Positions 18,393-26,986 are shown, numbered from the stretch's first letter. The stretch: DNA of 64,000 nt from Chitinophagaceae bacterium IBVUCB2 (GCA_002127295.1 NFUV01000002.1:744001-808000), one strand, 5' to 3'. Notes: a model not told the origin generated them from the sequence alone. Numbers and translations: made by a program.

Positions 18393-19238
18393 TTAAATGC
18401 CCGTTACCAGCATTATTATTGCTGAAATAGCCATTAAACCGTCCAGCACAAAATAATAGAGCATATCTGAAAAATTATGGGTGGCATAATTATATAAAGC
18501 CGCAGTTATAATCCCGGGTAAAAGTAAAATTTCAATGGTGAATCCATTGTAGCCATATTGTATCAGCATTATTGTGGCGGCGGCAAAAACTAACAGCGAA
18601 AAAATAAAAAGACGGTAAATGCCTTTTATGCTCAAATAAGTAATAAGGCTGCGAATACCTGCAGTTTTATCATCTTCCCGGTCCCTGTAATCAAATAATA
18701 TGCAGATAGCATAGACAAGGAAAAAACGGCTGATGACAAATAATGTACAATCAGCTCTCCAGGGCTGCTCTGATAACACAATGGGTAAAATTGTTGTTAC
18801 ATAGGTCCACACCATAGCGAGGAAAATGGTTTTGCCCAATGCTACTTTTCGCAATGCCCTGAACCAGGGATGCGGGATTTTTGGTGCAGAATATAAAAAG
18901 GTAATCACTACAGCAAACAGCAGCCAAAACCAAAACTGAATAAGCAGGAAAAAGAAAATAGCAGCTCCTATCAATCCAATAAAAAAAAGTAACAGTATGA
19001 TAGTCCTGAATTGCTTTGTCCATTCTATCCTGGGCGAAGGAATTACTGACTCACCGGTAAGATACCAGTGAAAACTATAGCTGCAGATGGTGGCAAAGAA
19101 AACAAAATAAAGGAGATTAATATTTGGCGACTCTTGTAATAACAGGTGGGAACTTTGGTTCACCATTACAACAGCACAACAAGCAATAAACAGGTTACTG
19201 TAAACAAAAGATGATAAAAGCCTTCGTAATTGCTTCAA
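18393..19238 (-). CDS. UbiA-like polytopic membrane protein
   Basis: 281 residues with about eight or nine membrane helices. The segment CILFDYRDREDDKTAGIRSL (about 182-201) has the form of the second Asp-rich motif (DxxxD) of UbiA prenyltransferases. The first motif (NDxxDxxxD) is not recognisable: the corresponding N-terminal stretch reads VMVNQSSHLLL. It may be a divergent UbiA family member that lost or altered prenyl-diphosphate binding. It is followed after 28 bases by the M42 peptidase gene and preceded by 8 bases after the lipoprotein gene. Confidence 0.7.
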   Translation of the reverse strand: MKQLRRLLSSFVYSNLFIACCAVVMVNQSSHLLLQESPNINLLYFVFFATICSYSFHWYLTGESVIPSPRIEWTKQFRTIILLLFFIGLIGAAIFFFLLIQFWFWLLFAVVITFLYSAPKIPHPWFRALRKVALGKTIFLAMVWTYVTTILPIVLSEQPWRADCTLFVISRFFLVYAICILFDYRDREDDKTAGIRSLITYLSIKGIYRLFIFSLLVFAAATIMLIQYGYNGFTIEILLLPGIITAALYNYATHNFSDMLYYFVLDGLMAISAIIMLVTGI

Positions 19239-19246
19239 CGCTAAAC

Positions 19247-19696
19247 TCAGGGTTTTAATAGCCTTATACGAGCTGATTCCGTGTAGTTACTGCGTAATGA
19301 ATCTTTATCTTTTAAAATCATCCCCAGGGTAGCAGTAGTATCTTGAGAAACACCACCCAGTTTTGCAAAATCGGTATTGAAAGTGTTATACTCAAAAACA
19401 AGTTCTATATCAGCTTCAATTGTTTTCGGAGGCAGACCTAGTTGGTCAAAAGAATAGCGGAATGTATCTGTACGGGTAACAATGGCATTGTTATACCATT
19501 TATAAACGACCAAAGCAGAATCCAGGTTTCCTTCTTTATCAGTGTATTTACCTTTAACAGTAATCAAATTTCCACTGTTAACGTTTTCGGGAGAAATAGA
19601 TTTTATTTCAACCTGTGGAGTAGTTGTAAACTTATCTTTGTTACAGGCAATTATTATGATGGCTACAGCTGCTATTACTATTTGACGGACTTTCAT
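19247..19696 (-). CDS. Small lipoprotein, unknown function
   Basis: 149 residues. The N-terminus MKVRQIVIAAVAIIIIACN is a lipoprotein signal peptide with the lipid-modified Cys at residue 18. The mature part PQVEIKSISPENVNSGNLITVKGKYTDKEGNLDSALVVYKWYNN looks like an Ig-like or PKD-type beta-sandwich fold. I recognise no named family. It is the first gene of the minus-strand run and is divergent from the LuxE-like gene, with starts 53 bases apart. Confidence 0.75.
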   Translation of the reverse strand: MKVRQIVIAAVAIIIIACNKDKFTTTPQVEIKSISPENVNSGNLITVKGKYTDKEGNLDSALVVYKWYNNAIVTRTDTFRYSFDQLGLPPKTIEADIELVFEYNTFNTDFAKLGGVSQDTTATLGMILKDKDSLRSNYTESARIRLLKP

Positions 19697-19749
19697 TGCT
19701 TCGATTTGAGGTATTACAAATTTACATTATTAGGCAACACAAAGCGACG

Positions 19750-20733
19750 ATGCTGGAAGAATGGAATCATAAAATTTTTGGGATAAATCAAGGGGAATTT
19801 GAAGAAATAGCCCTTGAAATTTTCAATTTTCAGTACCATAACAATAAGGTTTATAAGGAATATACCGATGCATTGCAGGTACATCCTGCATCGGTTCAAT
19901 CCATTGGCCAAATTCCTTTTCTACCCATCCGTTTTTTTAAATCTCATGCTATAACGACTGGTTTCTTTGAGCCTGCCATTGTTTTCGAAAGCAGCGGCAC
20001 CACCGGAAGTATTAACAGCAAGCACTTTGTAAAAGACATCTCCTTATATGAAGATAGCTTTCTAAAGGCTTTCGCTGCTTTTTATGGCAACGTTCGGGAT
20101 TATTGTATCATCGGCTTGCTTCCTTCCTACCTGGAACGGAGCAGTTCATCGCTGGTTTATATGGTGGATAAGCTGATAACATTGAGCCAGCATTCCGAAA
20201 GTGGTTTTTATCTATATGACTACGACAAACTACATACTGTTTTAGCAGAGCTTGAAAAAGCAAATAAAAAAACATTGTTGATTGGCGTTACCTACGCCCT
20301 GCTCGATTTTGCGGAACAGTTTCCAATGCCATTAAAGAATACTATCATCATGGAAACGGGTGGTATGAAGGGAAGGAGAGAGGAAATGATACGACCGGAG
20401 GTACATCGGAGATTAAAAAATGGATTTGGTGATATGCCTATTCATTCAGAATATGGAATGACTGAACTGCTTTCCCAAGCTTATTCCAAAGGGCATGATG
20501 TTTTTAATTGCCCTCCCTGGATGAAAGTATTGGTAAGAGATGAAGAAGACCCGTTACTGGTGAAATCCCAGGGCTCGGGAGTTATTAATATTATTGATTT
20601 AGCCAATATTTATTCCTGCAGTTTTATTGCTACCGATGATGCCGGTAAATTGAATGCAGATTGCAGCTTTGAAGTAATGGGCCGTATTGATGGAAGCGAT
20701 TTGCGGGGCTGTAGCTTAATGGTAGCAATATAA
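19750..20733 (+). CDS. LuxE/PaaK-like acyl-activating enzyme
   Basis: 327 residues from the ATG at 19750 (MLEEWNHKIFG). An earlier in-frame start would add 18 residues from the promoter region and is rejected. The adenylate-forming motifs are FESSGTTGS (AMP-binding P-loop-like motif), SEYGMTELLSQ, and GVINIIDLANIYSCSFIATDD. LuxE enzymes activate fatty acids as acyl-AMP and pass them to a cysteine. No luxC, luxD or other reductase gene is nearby, so the role is not bioluminescence; acyl activation for a lipid or cofactor is more likely. It could share a divergent promoter with the lipoprotein gene. Confidence 0.85.
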   Translation: MLEEWNHKIFGINQGEFEEIALEIFNFQYHNNKVYKEYTDALQVHPASVQSIGQIPFLPIRFFKSHAITTGFFEPAIVFESSGTTGSINSKHFVKDISLYEDSFLKAFAAFYGNVRDYCIIGLLPSYLERSSSSLVYMVDKLITLSQHSESGFYLYDYDKLHTVLAELEKANKKTLLIGVTYALLDFAEQFPMPLKNTIIMETGGMKGRREEMIRPEVHRRLKNGFGDMPIHSEYGMTELLSQAYSKGHDVFNCPPWMKVLVRDEEDPLLVKSQGSGVINIIDLANIYSCSFIATDDAGKLNADCSFEVMGRIDGSDLRGCSLMVAI

Positions 20734-20865
20734 ATCAGCATTATATTTTCTAAAACTTGTCTTACCTTTTACCGCAATTCGTTATAATGAATTAGTAAAA
20801 CTTGATATGTTTATAATCAGGCCGATTTCTTTTTAAAACCTTCTATATTTTCACCAGCAAATAAA

Positions 20866-22653
20866 ATGTTTATGATAACATTGAAATGGACCAAACAAAC
20901 TCTTATTGTATGCTTACTGATAAGTTTTATACCGGTAACACAATCGTCGGCACAACAAGCAAATAATCTCTACTCGCAAACAAGTGAGATGGCGGATGCC
21001 ATGATCCAGTATGATGCAGATAAAGCAAGTATCCTGCGTTTTTATAGTACTGCAGCGCAGGGTGATTTTTTTATGCGCCAGCAAGGTCCAGGTTACAATT
21101 CACCAGAAAGGAGGAAGCGGTTACTGGAGTTAATAGACCAGTATCTTGATATTTTAAAAAAGTCGCCATTTGAAAAATGGAATATCAATGGTAAAGTAGA
21201 TTATGTACTTTTTAAAAGGAACCTGGAGAGTGATCAATACCAATTACTGGAGGAACAAAAAACCTACGACCAGGTTGCCAAGCATTTGACCTTTTCTGAT
21301 AAACTATACACATTACAAAAGCCACGCCGCAGAGGTATTGCTGTTAATGGCGAAGAAGTAGCAAAACAGTTGAATGAAATAAACAAGGATATTACGAATG
21401 CTACAAAAAAATTAAAAAGTATAGATAGTCTTGAAACAAAAGAAGCCAACCTTGCGTCTGATGCAGCAAAAGGATTACAGGGGATAATGAAAGACTATTT
21501 TAATTTTTACAATGGTTATGACCCAATGTTTAGTTGGTGGGTTCCTAAAACATATAGTGAAACGGATAGTTTGCTGAATGTATTTGCAACAGCTATAAAA
21601 AGAAAAGGGAAAGTAAATACTTTGCAAAAAGATGATGGCAGCGGAATAATTGGAAATCCCATTGGTGATGTAGAGCTTAGACGTCAATTAAAATTTGAGT
21701 GGATCGCTTATACTCCTGAAGAGTTGGTTGATATTGCCAATAAAGAATTTGCCTGGTGCGATGCAGAATTATTAAAAGCTTCCCGGGAAATGGGCTTTGG
21801 CGATAATTGGAAAGCAGCACAGGAAAAAGTAAAAATGAGCTATGTACCACCGGGAAAACAACCGGAAGCGATGTACGATCTGTATAAACAGTCAGTTGAT
21901 TTTTTAAAGAAGAACGACCTCTTAACATTACCACCATTATCAGAAGAAGCATGGGGTATGTATATGATGTCGGCAGAACGGCAAAGAGTGAGTCCTTTCT
22001 TTTTGGGAGGAACGTCATTGATCATTTCTTACCCTACCAACACAATGACCTATGAAGAAAAGCTGATGAGTATGCGTGGAAATAATCCGCATTTTTCCCG
22101 GGCAACTGTGCATCATGAATTATTAGCTGGTCACCACTTACAGGGATATATGACGGACAGGCATAAAACCTACCGCAACTTTGCTACACCTTTCTGGCAT
22201 GAAGGCAATGCGTTGTATTGGGAGTTATTATTATGGGATATGAAATTTCCCCGTTCGCCAGAAGACAGAGTTGGAATGTTGTTCTGGAGAATGCATCGTT
22301 GCGCAAGAATTATTTTTTCTCTTAATTATCATTTAGGAAAATGGACACCACAGCAGTGTATTGATTTCCTGGTTGACCGTGTTGGACATGAAAGAGCCAA
22401 TGCAGAAGGAGAAGTACGCCGTTCTTTTACCGGTGGCTATGGACCATTGTACCAGATCGCTTATAAGATCGGAGGCTTAGAATTTATGGCTTTGAAAAGA
22501 GAATTAGTGGATACGAAGAAGATGCCGATCAAACAATTTCACGATGCTATATTACATGAGAACAGTATGCCTATCGAAATGCTGAGAGCTATTTTAACTA
22601 ATCAAAACATAGGAAGAGATTATAAGCCGAGCTGGCAGTTTTATAATAAATAA
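20866..22653 (+). CDS. DUF885 family exported putative metallopeptidase
   Basis: 595 residues, a normal length for DUF885. An N-terminal signal peptide is visible (LIVCLLISFIPVTQSSAQQ). The zinc-binding signature lies in ATVHHELLAGHHLQGYM, where HHELLAGHH provides the HExxxxH-type ligands, and WHEGNALYWELLLWDM supplies a further Glu-rich helix, as seen in M32/M3-like gluzincins. The second ATG, at 20872, is an equally good start. The natural substrate is unknown; an exported peptidase acting on peptides or peptide-like compounds is likely. A terminator follows directly. Confidence 0.88.
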   Translation: MFMITLKWTKQTLIVCLLISFIPVTQSSAQQANNLYSQTSEMADAMIQYDADKASILRFYSTAAQGDFFMRQQGPGYNSPERRKRLLELIDQYLDILKKSPFEKWNINGKVDYVLFKRNLESDQYQLLEEQKTYDQVAKHLTFSDKLYTLQKPRRRGIAVNGEEVAKQLNEINKDITNATKKLKSIDSLETKEANLASDAAKGLQGIMKDYFNFYNGYDPMFSWWVPKTYSETDSLLNVFATAIKRKGKVNTLQKDDGSGIIGNPIGDVELRRQLKFEWIAYTPEELVDIANKEFAWCDAELLKASREMGFGDNWKAAQEKVKMSYVPPGKQPEAMYDLYKQSVDFLKKNDLLTLPPLSEEAWGMYMMSAERQRVSPFFLGGTSLIISYPTNTMTYEEKLMSMRGNNPHFSRATVHHELLAGHHLQGYMTDRHKTYRNFATPFWHEGNALYWELLLWDMKFPRSPEDRVGMLFWRMHRCARIIFSLNYHLGKWTPQQCIDFLVDRVGHERANAEGEVRRSFTGGYGPLYQIAYKIGGLEFMALKRELVDTKKMPIKQFHDAILHENSMPIEMLRAILTNQNIGRDYKPSWQFYNK

Positions 22654-22671
22654 TTGCAGTGTTTCAAGGGA

Positions 22672-22704
22672 AAAAGCCTTGTCTTAATTGACAGGGCTTT
22701 TTTA
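22672..22704 (+). terminator. Rho-independent terminator
   Basis: AAAGCCTTGTC (22673-22683) pairs with GACAGGGCTTT through one G-T wobble over a 6-base loop, followed by T-run. It ends the DUF885 gene and insulates the kai operon. Confidence 0.82.
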
Positions 22705-22845
22705 TGTAACATAATAAACAGACAAATATCATTTAACTCAACATGAACAGTATCCTACTCAGCCCTTTTCTTAATCTACAAAATGTGCAAATATTTCCAC
22801 AGACCTTCCCCTTTTCATTCGCTTTTCCGCTTTTTTTTCCGGCTT

Positions 22846-22853
22846 TATATTTG
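22846..22853 (+). promoter_or_regulatory. Candidate -7 element of the kai operon
   Basis: TATATTTG, an exact TAnnTTTG match, lies 47 bases upstream of the kaiC ATG and downstream of the DUF885 terminator. A TTTTC stretch about 20 bases upstream may serve as a weak -33 box. Confidence 0.45.
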
Positions 22854-22900
22854 TCATTTTCTTGAAGTTTAAGATTTGATTTTAAAATATTAAATTTTTT

Positions 22901-24625
22901 ATGGCCACTGTAACCAGGAAAAAGAAAAAATCTGTCCCCTCACCTCCATCATTCCCAAAATCGTTAACAGGCATTAGTGGTTTCGATGAAATTACGCAAG
23001 GCGGTTTGCCGAAAGGCCGGCCTACATTAATATGCGGAGAAGCTGGTTGTGGTAAAACATTGTTTGCAATGGAATTTATTGTAAGGGGTGCCGTGCAATA
23101 TAATGAGCCGGGTGTTTTTGTAGCTTTTGAAGAAAAGACAGATGAACTTGCAGCAAATGTTGCTTCCCTGGGATTTGATCTCAAAAAGTTAATAAAGCAA
23201 AATAAAGTACGTATTGATCATGTTCATATTGAGCGGAGCGAAATTGAAGAGACCGGCGAATATGACCTGGATGGATTATTCATACGCCTTGAACATGCTA
23301 TCGATTCTATCGGAGCTAAAAGAGTAGTACTTGATACCTTAGAAAATCTTTTTTCGGGATTGAATAATGAGGCAATTCTTCGGGCAGAACTAAGAAGGCT
23401 TTTTCAGTGGCTGAAAGAAAAAAATGTTACAGCCATCATCACCGGGGAAAAAGGAACGGGTATGCTAACCCGTGAAGGATTGGAAGAGTATGTATCTGAT
23501 TGTGTCGTTTTATTGGACCATCGTGTAAATAACCAAATTTCTACCCGCCGACTCAGGGTGATAAAATACAGGGGGTCATCCCATGGTACCAATGAATATC
23601 CTTTTCTTATTGATGAAGACGGGATTTCTGTATTACCGGTTACCTCTTTAAAAATGGAAGCTAAAATTTCATCTCAAAGAGTCTCTACAGGCATACCTAC
23701 TTTGGATGAAATGCTGGATGGTAAAGGTTTTTTTAAGGGAGGTAGTATACTCGTTTCCGGGACAGCTGGTACTGGTAAAACAAGTACAGCAGCCTGCTTC
23801 GCAGATGCAGCCTGCAAAAGAAATGAACGCTGTATTTATTTTGCGTTTGAAGAATCACCGGATCAGATAATCCGTAATATGCTTTCTATAGGTGTAGATC
23901 TTAAGAAGCATATTGATAATGGATTGCTGAAATTTCATGCATCACGACCTACAATGTACGGATTGGAAATGCACCTGGTAGTCATTTACAAAATGATAAA
24001 AAAATTTAAACCTAAAACAATAATTCTTGATCCAATTAGTAATCTTATTACGGTAGGTAATGTTGGGGAAGTGAAATCTATATTAACAAGATTGATCGAT
24101 TTTTTACAGACACAACAGATAACGGTAATGTTTACAGCATTAGCACTCAACAATATTGTTAACGAACAAACTGATGAAGGAGTTTCTTCTTTAGTGGATG
24201 CCTGGATATTAATCAGGGATATTGAATTGAATGGCGAACGAAACAGGGGTCTGTATATTATGAAAAGCCGTGGTATGAATCATTCCAACCAGGTTCGGGA
24301 ATTTACCATCACCAATAAAGGACTGAATCTGGAAGAAGTGTACCTGGGGCCTGATGGAATCTTAACAGGCTCTTCAAGACAAGCCCATTTATTACAGCAA
24401 CAAACAGAAGCTTTGCTTTTGAAACATTCTCTTGGTCGTAAGGATAAAGAAATAGGAAGAAAAGCGAAAGAATTACAGGCTAAGATCGCTACACTTACTT
24501 CTGAGTTTGAATCAATACAAGAAGAACTTAAGAATGATTTTATAGAGCAGGAACTGAGAAAAGAAGTAGTGCAAAAAAACCGGGCTGAACTTATTTCATT
24601 AAGAGGTAATAAAAAGATCAAATAA
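22901..24625 (+). CDS. kaiC: KaiC-like clock ATPase / autokinase
   Basis: 574 residues with two RecA-like domains, as in cyanobacterial KaiC. CI: Walker A GEAGCGKT at 46-53, catalytic Glu pair at 77-78, Walker B VVLD at 142-145. CII: Walker A GTAGTGKT at 287-294, Glu pair at 317-318, Walker B IILD at 374-377. The phosphosite position (Ser431/Thr432 in Synechococcus KaiC) aligns with Ser429-Ser430 in DEGVSSLVDAW, and IMKSRGMNH matches the following conserved strand. The KaiA-binding tail is replaced by a charged coiled coil at about 495-565. First gene of a five-gene operon with two KaiB proteins, a histidine kinase and a response regulator. No kaiA is present. Confidence 0.95.
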   Translation: MATVTRKKKKSVPSPPSFPKSLTGISGFDEITQGGLPKGRPTLICGEAGCGKTLFAMEFIVRGAVQYNEPGVFVAFEEKTDELAANVASLGFDLKKLIKQNKVRIDHVHIERSEIEETGEYDLDGLFIRLEHAIDSIGAKRVVLDTLENLFSGLNNEAILRAELRRLFQWLKEKNVTAIITGEKGTGMLTREGLEEYVSDCVVLLDHRVNNQISTRRLRVIKYRGSSHGTNEYPFLIDEDGISVLPVTSLKMEAKISSQRVSTGIPTLDEMLDGKGFFKGGSILVSGTAGTGKTSTAACFADAACKRNERCIYFAFEESPDQIIRNMLSIGVDLKKHIDNGLLKFHASRPTMYGLEMHLVVIYKMIKKFKPKTIILDPISNLITVGNVGEVKSILTRLIDFLQTQQITVMFTALALNNIVNEQTDEGVSSLVDAWILIRDIELNGERNRGLYIMKSRGMNHSNQVREFTITNKGLNLEEVYLGPDGILTGSSRQAHLLQQQTEALLLKHSLGRKDKEIGRKAKELQAKIATLTSEFESIQEELKNDFIEQELRKEVVQKNRAELISLRGNKKIK

Positions 24626-24663
24626 TACTTCGTAAAAACTATTTACAAAATATATAAATAATA

Positions 24664-24957
24664 ATGGCAGTAAAGGAAAAAAAATGGCAGTTGAAATTAT
24701 ACGTAGCGGGTCAAACACTTAAATCCGTAACGGCTATAAACAACCTCAATAAATATTGTGAAACACATTTAAAAGGGCAGTATACCATTGAAGTGATCGA
24801 TCTGTTAGTGAAACCACAATTAGCAGAGGGGGATCAAATTTTTGCAATTCCCACATTAGTGCGAAAAGTGCCGGTGCCGATCCGTAAAATAATAGGTGAT
24901 CTTTCTAATGAAGAAAAAGTATTAGTTGGATTAAATATTATTCCAGTAAAAATCTAA
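24664..24957 (+). CDS. kaiB: KaiB-like protein 1
   Basis: 97 residues, the length of cyanobacterial KaiB (about 100). The thioredoxin-like/fold-switch sequence is well kept: [60 protein letters not shown]. KaiB binds the KaiC CI ring after fold switching and recruits output or input factors. It lies 38 bases after kaiC and 29 bases before a second kaiB. Of the two copies this one is closer to the canonical KaiB consensus ([15 protein letters not shown]). Confidence 0.95.
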   Translation: MAVKEKKWQLKLYVAGQTLKSVTAINNLNKYCETHLKGQYTIEVIDLLVKPQLAEGDQIFAIPTLVRKVPVPIRKIIGDLSNEEKVLVGLNIIPVKI

Positions 24958-24986
24958 TTTATTAATGTTAGTGAAATAAATATGTA

Positions 24987-25307
24987 TTGAAAAAAAATAA
25001 CACTATAACTCCGGCCTATGTTTTACGACTCTTTATAACCGGTGCTTCACCAAATTCTATAAGGGCGGTAAATAACATAAAAGTTATTTGCGAAAAATAC
25101 ATAAAGGATAATTATGTCCTGGAGATTATAGATGTTTACCAACAACCGGCTGTAGCTAAAAATGAGCAGATTATTGCACTGCCATTATTGTTAAAGACGC
25201 ATCCATTTCCAGTAAGAAGGTTGATAGGGAATATGTCTGATACCGATAAGGTTTTAAGAGGTTTGGATTTGGATGGAAAAATTAATACAGATACAATTGA
25301 CAAATGA
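24987..25307 (+). CDS. kaiB: KaiB-like protein 2
   Basis: 106 residues. The core LRLFITGASPNSIRAVNNI, YVLEIIDVYQQPAVAKNEQI, ALPLLLKTHPFPVRRLIGNMS is a KaiB domain clearly diverged from the first copy, with a C-terminal extension after GLDLDG. The only upstream start compatible with the domain is TTG at 24987; the ATG at 24982 is followed at once by a stop. Its last 35 bases overlap the start of the histidine kinase gene, so dosage may be set by coupling. Possibly one KaiB serves the KaiC ring and the other the kinase, but this is inference. Confidence 0.9.
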   Translation: MKKNNTITPAYVLRLFITGASPNSIRAVNNIKVICEKYIKDNYVLEIIDVYQQPAVAKNEQIIALPLLLKTHPFPVRRLIGNMSDTDKVLRGLDLDGKINTDTIDK

Positions 25308-26541
25308 AAATAATACATATAACGATCTGAGCATACAGGTAGAGGAACTTACACATCAGCTTAATGAGGCTAATGAGATCATTGAAGCCATAAGAAAAGG
25401 AGAGGTTGATGCTATAATTGTGAAGAATGAAGAAAAGCATGAGGTCTACACTTTGCAAAGCGCCGATAAGGCCTATAGGATCTTTATTGAAAAAATGAAT
25501 GAAGGTGCATTAACCCTTAATAAGGACGGCCTTATCATATATTCCAATTCCAGTTTTGCAAACCTTGTAAATATGCCATTGGAAAATGTGATCGGGTTCA
25601 ATTTTATAAACTTTATACCCGATGCCTACAGGAATAGTGTTGCAGAACTTATGGAAACAGCATGGAAGAAGCAGGAAAGTAAAGGAGAAATAGTATTCGA
25701 TGGCAAAATAAAAATGGTACCCGTTTTATTATCGATGAATATGTTAGAGATTGATGGTGGTATTGCTCTTAGCGTAATTGCTACGGATATTACCTTGCAA
25801 AAAGAAACTCAACAACATAAAAAGGCATTGGAAAAAAAGGATGAATTTATATCTATTGCCAGTCATGAGTTAAAGACACCGGTAACAAGTATTAAAGGGT
25901 ATGTTCAACTGCTGCGGTATAATTTTCAGCAAGATGGTAATACCACGGCAGCAGATCTATTGACCAAGGTAGATGTGCAGATCAATAAGCTCACCAACCT
26001 GATCGGTGATCTGCTGGATGTGAAAAAAATAGAAAACGGGCAATTGCAATACCATGAAGAAGCTTTTGATTTCAACATTTTGGTGAATGAGGTTATAGAA
26101 GAAACAGAACGAGTATTAAAAAAACACCCGATAGTGGCTACGCTTTCAGAAAGCAAAACGATTTTAGGGGATAGAAATAAAATAGGACAGGTGATTACAA
26201 ATTTACTTGAAAATGCAAGTAAGTATTCGGAAGCAGGTTCAGTTATAAATGTAGAAAGTTCAGTAAAAGATAACAATAGGATAAGCTTAAGCGTAAAAGA
26301 TAAGGGCATTGGCATACCCAAAAATCAGTTGAATAAAATATTCGAACGGTTTTTCAGGGTAAGCAGTGAAAAAGAGAATACTTATTCGGGGCTGGGACTG
26401 GGATTATATATTTCTGCTGAAATTATTAAACGACATAATGGTATAATAGGAGTAGAGAGTGAAGAAGGAAATGGATCAACTTTTTATTTTGAATTACCAG
26501 TTTATAATAAACAAGAGAAAGAAAATGCAAGCAAAGGATAA
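25273..26541 (+). CDS. PAS-domain sensor histidine kinase of the kai operon
   Basis: 422 residues, no membrane segment, so cytosolic. Order: short N-terminal coiled coil (about 17-45), PAS domain (about 65-175, LTLNKDGLIIYSNSSFANLV), HisKA with phospho-acceptor His198 in SIASHELKTP, and HATPase with N-box Asn314, DKGIG at 343-347 and GLGLGL at 373-378. All catalytic motifs are intact. The kinase is encoded inside the kai operon, overlapping kaiB2 at its start and the response regulator at its end (17 bases). It is the likely output or input kinase of the KaiC cycle, comparable in role to SasA but without a KaiB-like sensor domain of its own. Confidence 0.93.
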   Translation: MEKLIQIQLTNENNTYNDLSIQVEELTHQLNEANEIIEAIRKGEVDAIIVKNEEKHEVYTLQSADKAYRIFIEKMNEGALTLNKDGLIIYSNSSFANLVNMPLENVIGFNFINFIPDAYRNSVAELMETAWKKQESKGEIVFDGKIKMVPVLLSMNMLEIDGGIALSVIATDITLQKETQQHKKALEKKDEFISIASHELKTPVTSIKGYVQLLRYNFQQDGNTTAADLLTKVDVQINKLTNLIGDLLDVKKIENGQLQYHEEAFDFNILVNEVIEETERVLKKHPIVATLSESKTILGDRNKIGQVITNLLENASKYSEAGSVINVESSVKDNNRISLSVKDKGIGIPKNQLNKIFERFFRVSSEKENTYSGLGLGLYISAEIIKRHNGIIGVESEEGNGSTFYFELPVYNKQEKENASKG

Positions 26542-26932
26542 GAAAATATTTATTGCAGATGATGATGCAGATATATTGCAAATAATCGGTATGATCCTTA
26601 AAACCCAGGGATACCAGGTTGTTACCAGTACCAATGCAAAAGATATATTTAAATATGCAGCAAAAGATCTGCCCGATATTATCCTTTTGGATATATGGAT
26701 GTCGGGGATAGATGGAAGAGATATCTGCAGTCAATTAAAGAGTCAAGAGCTGACAAAAAATATTCCGGTTCTTTTTATTTCTGCCAATTCTAATATTGAA
26801 GAAATTGCAAAGACCTATAAGGCAGATGGGTATATTGCTAAACCATTTGAAATGGATCATTTATTGGAACGTATCAATGCTTTTTTTTCTTATAGGAATT
26901 TTAATACCCGGCAGTTTAATTATATTCCCTAA
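26525..26932 (+). CDS. Single-domain response regulator of the kai operon
   Basis: 135 residues from the ATG at 26525 (MQAKDKKIFIADDDADI). A longer frame from 26459 runs inside the kinase gene and is rejected. It is a bare receiver domain: acidic cluster Asp12-Asp14, phospho-acceptor Asp56 in ILLDIWM, Ser86 in FISAN and Lys106 in IAKPFE. No DNA-binding domain, so output must pass through a protein partner or a further phosphotransfer step. It is the last gene of the kai operon, and a bidirectional-looking hairpin terminator follows. Confidence 0.93.
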   Translation: MQAKDKKIFIADDDADILQIIGMILKTQGYQVVTSTNAKDIFKYAAKDLPDIILLDIWMSGIDGRDICSQLKSQELTKNIPVLFISANSNIEEIAKTYKADGYIAKPFEMDHLLERINAFFSYRNFNTRQFNYIP

Positions 26933-26938
26933 AATATT

Positions 26939-26980
26939 AAAACCCTTGTCTAACTCAATTTTGACAAGGGTTTCTGTTTT
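26939..26980 (+). terminator. Terminator after the kai operon
   Basis: AAACCCTTGTC (26940-26950) pairs perfectly with GACAAGGGTTT (26963-26973), loop of 12 bases, then a T-rich stretch. It lies between the response regulator stop and the 3' end of the opposing tRNA gene, and could serve both strands. Confidence 0.75.
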
Positions 26981-26986
26981 TATTAG

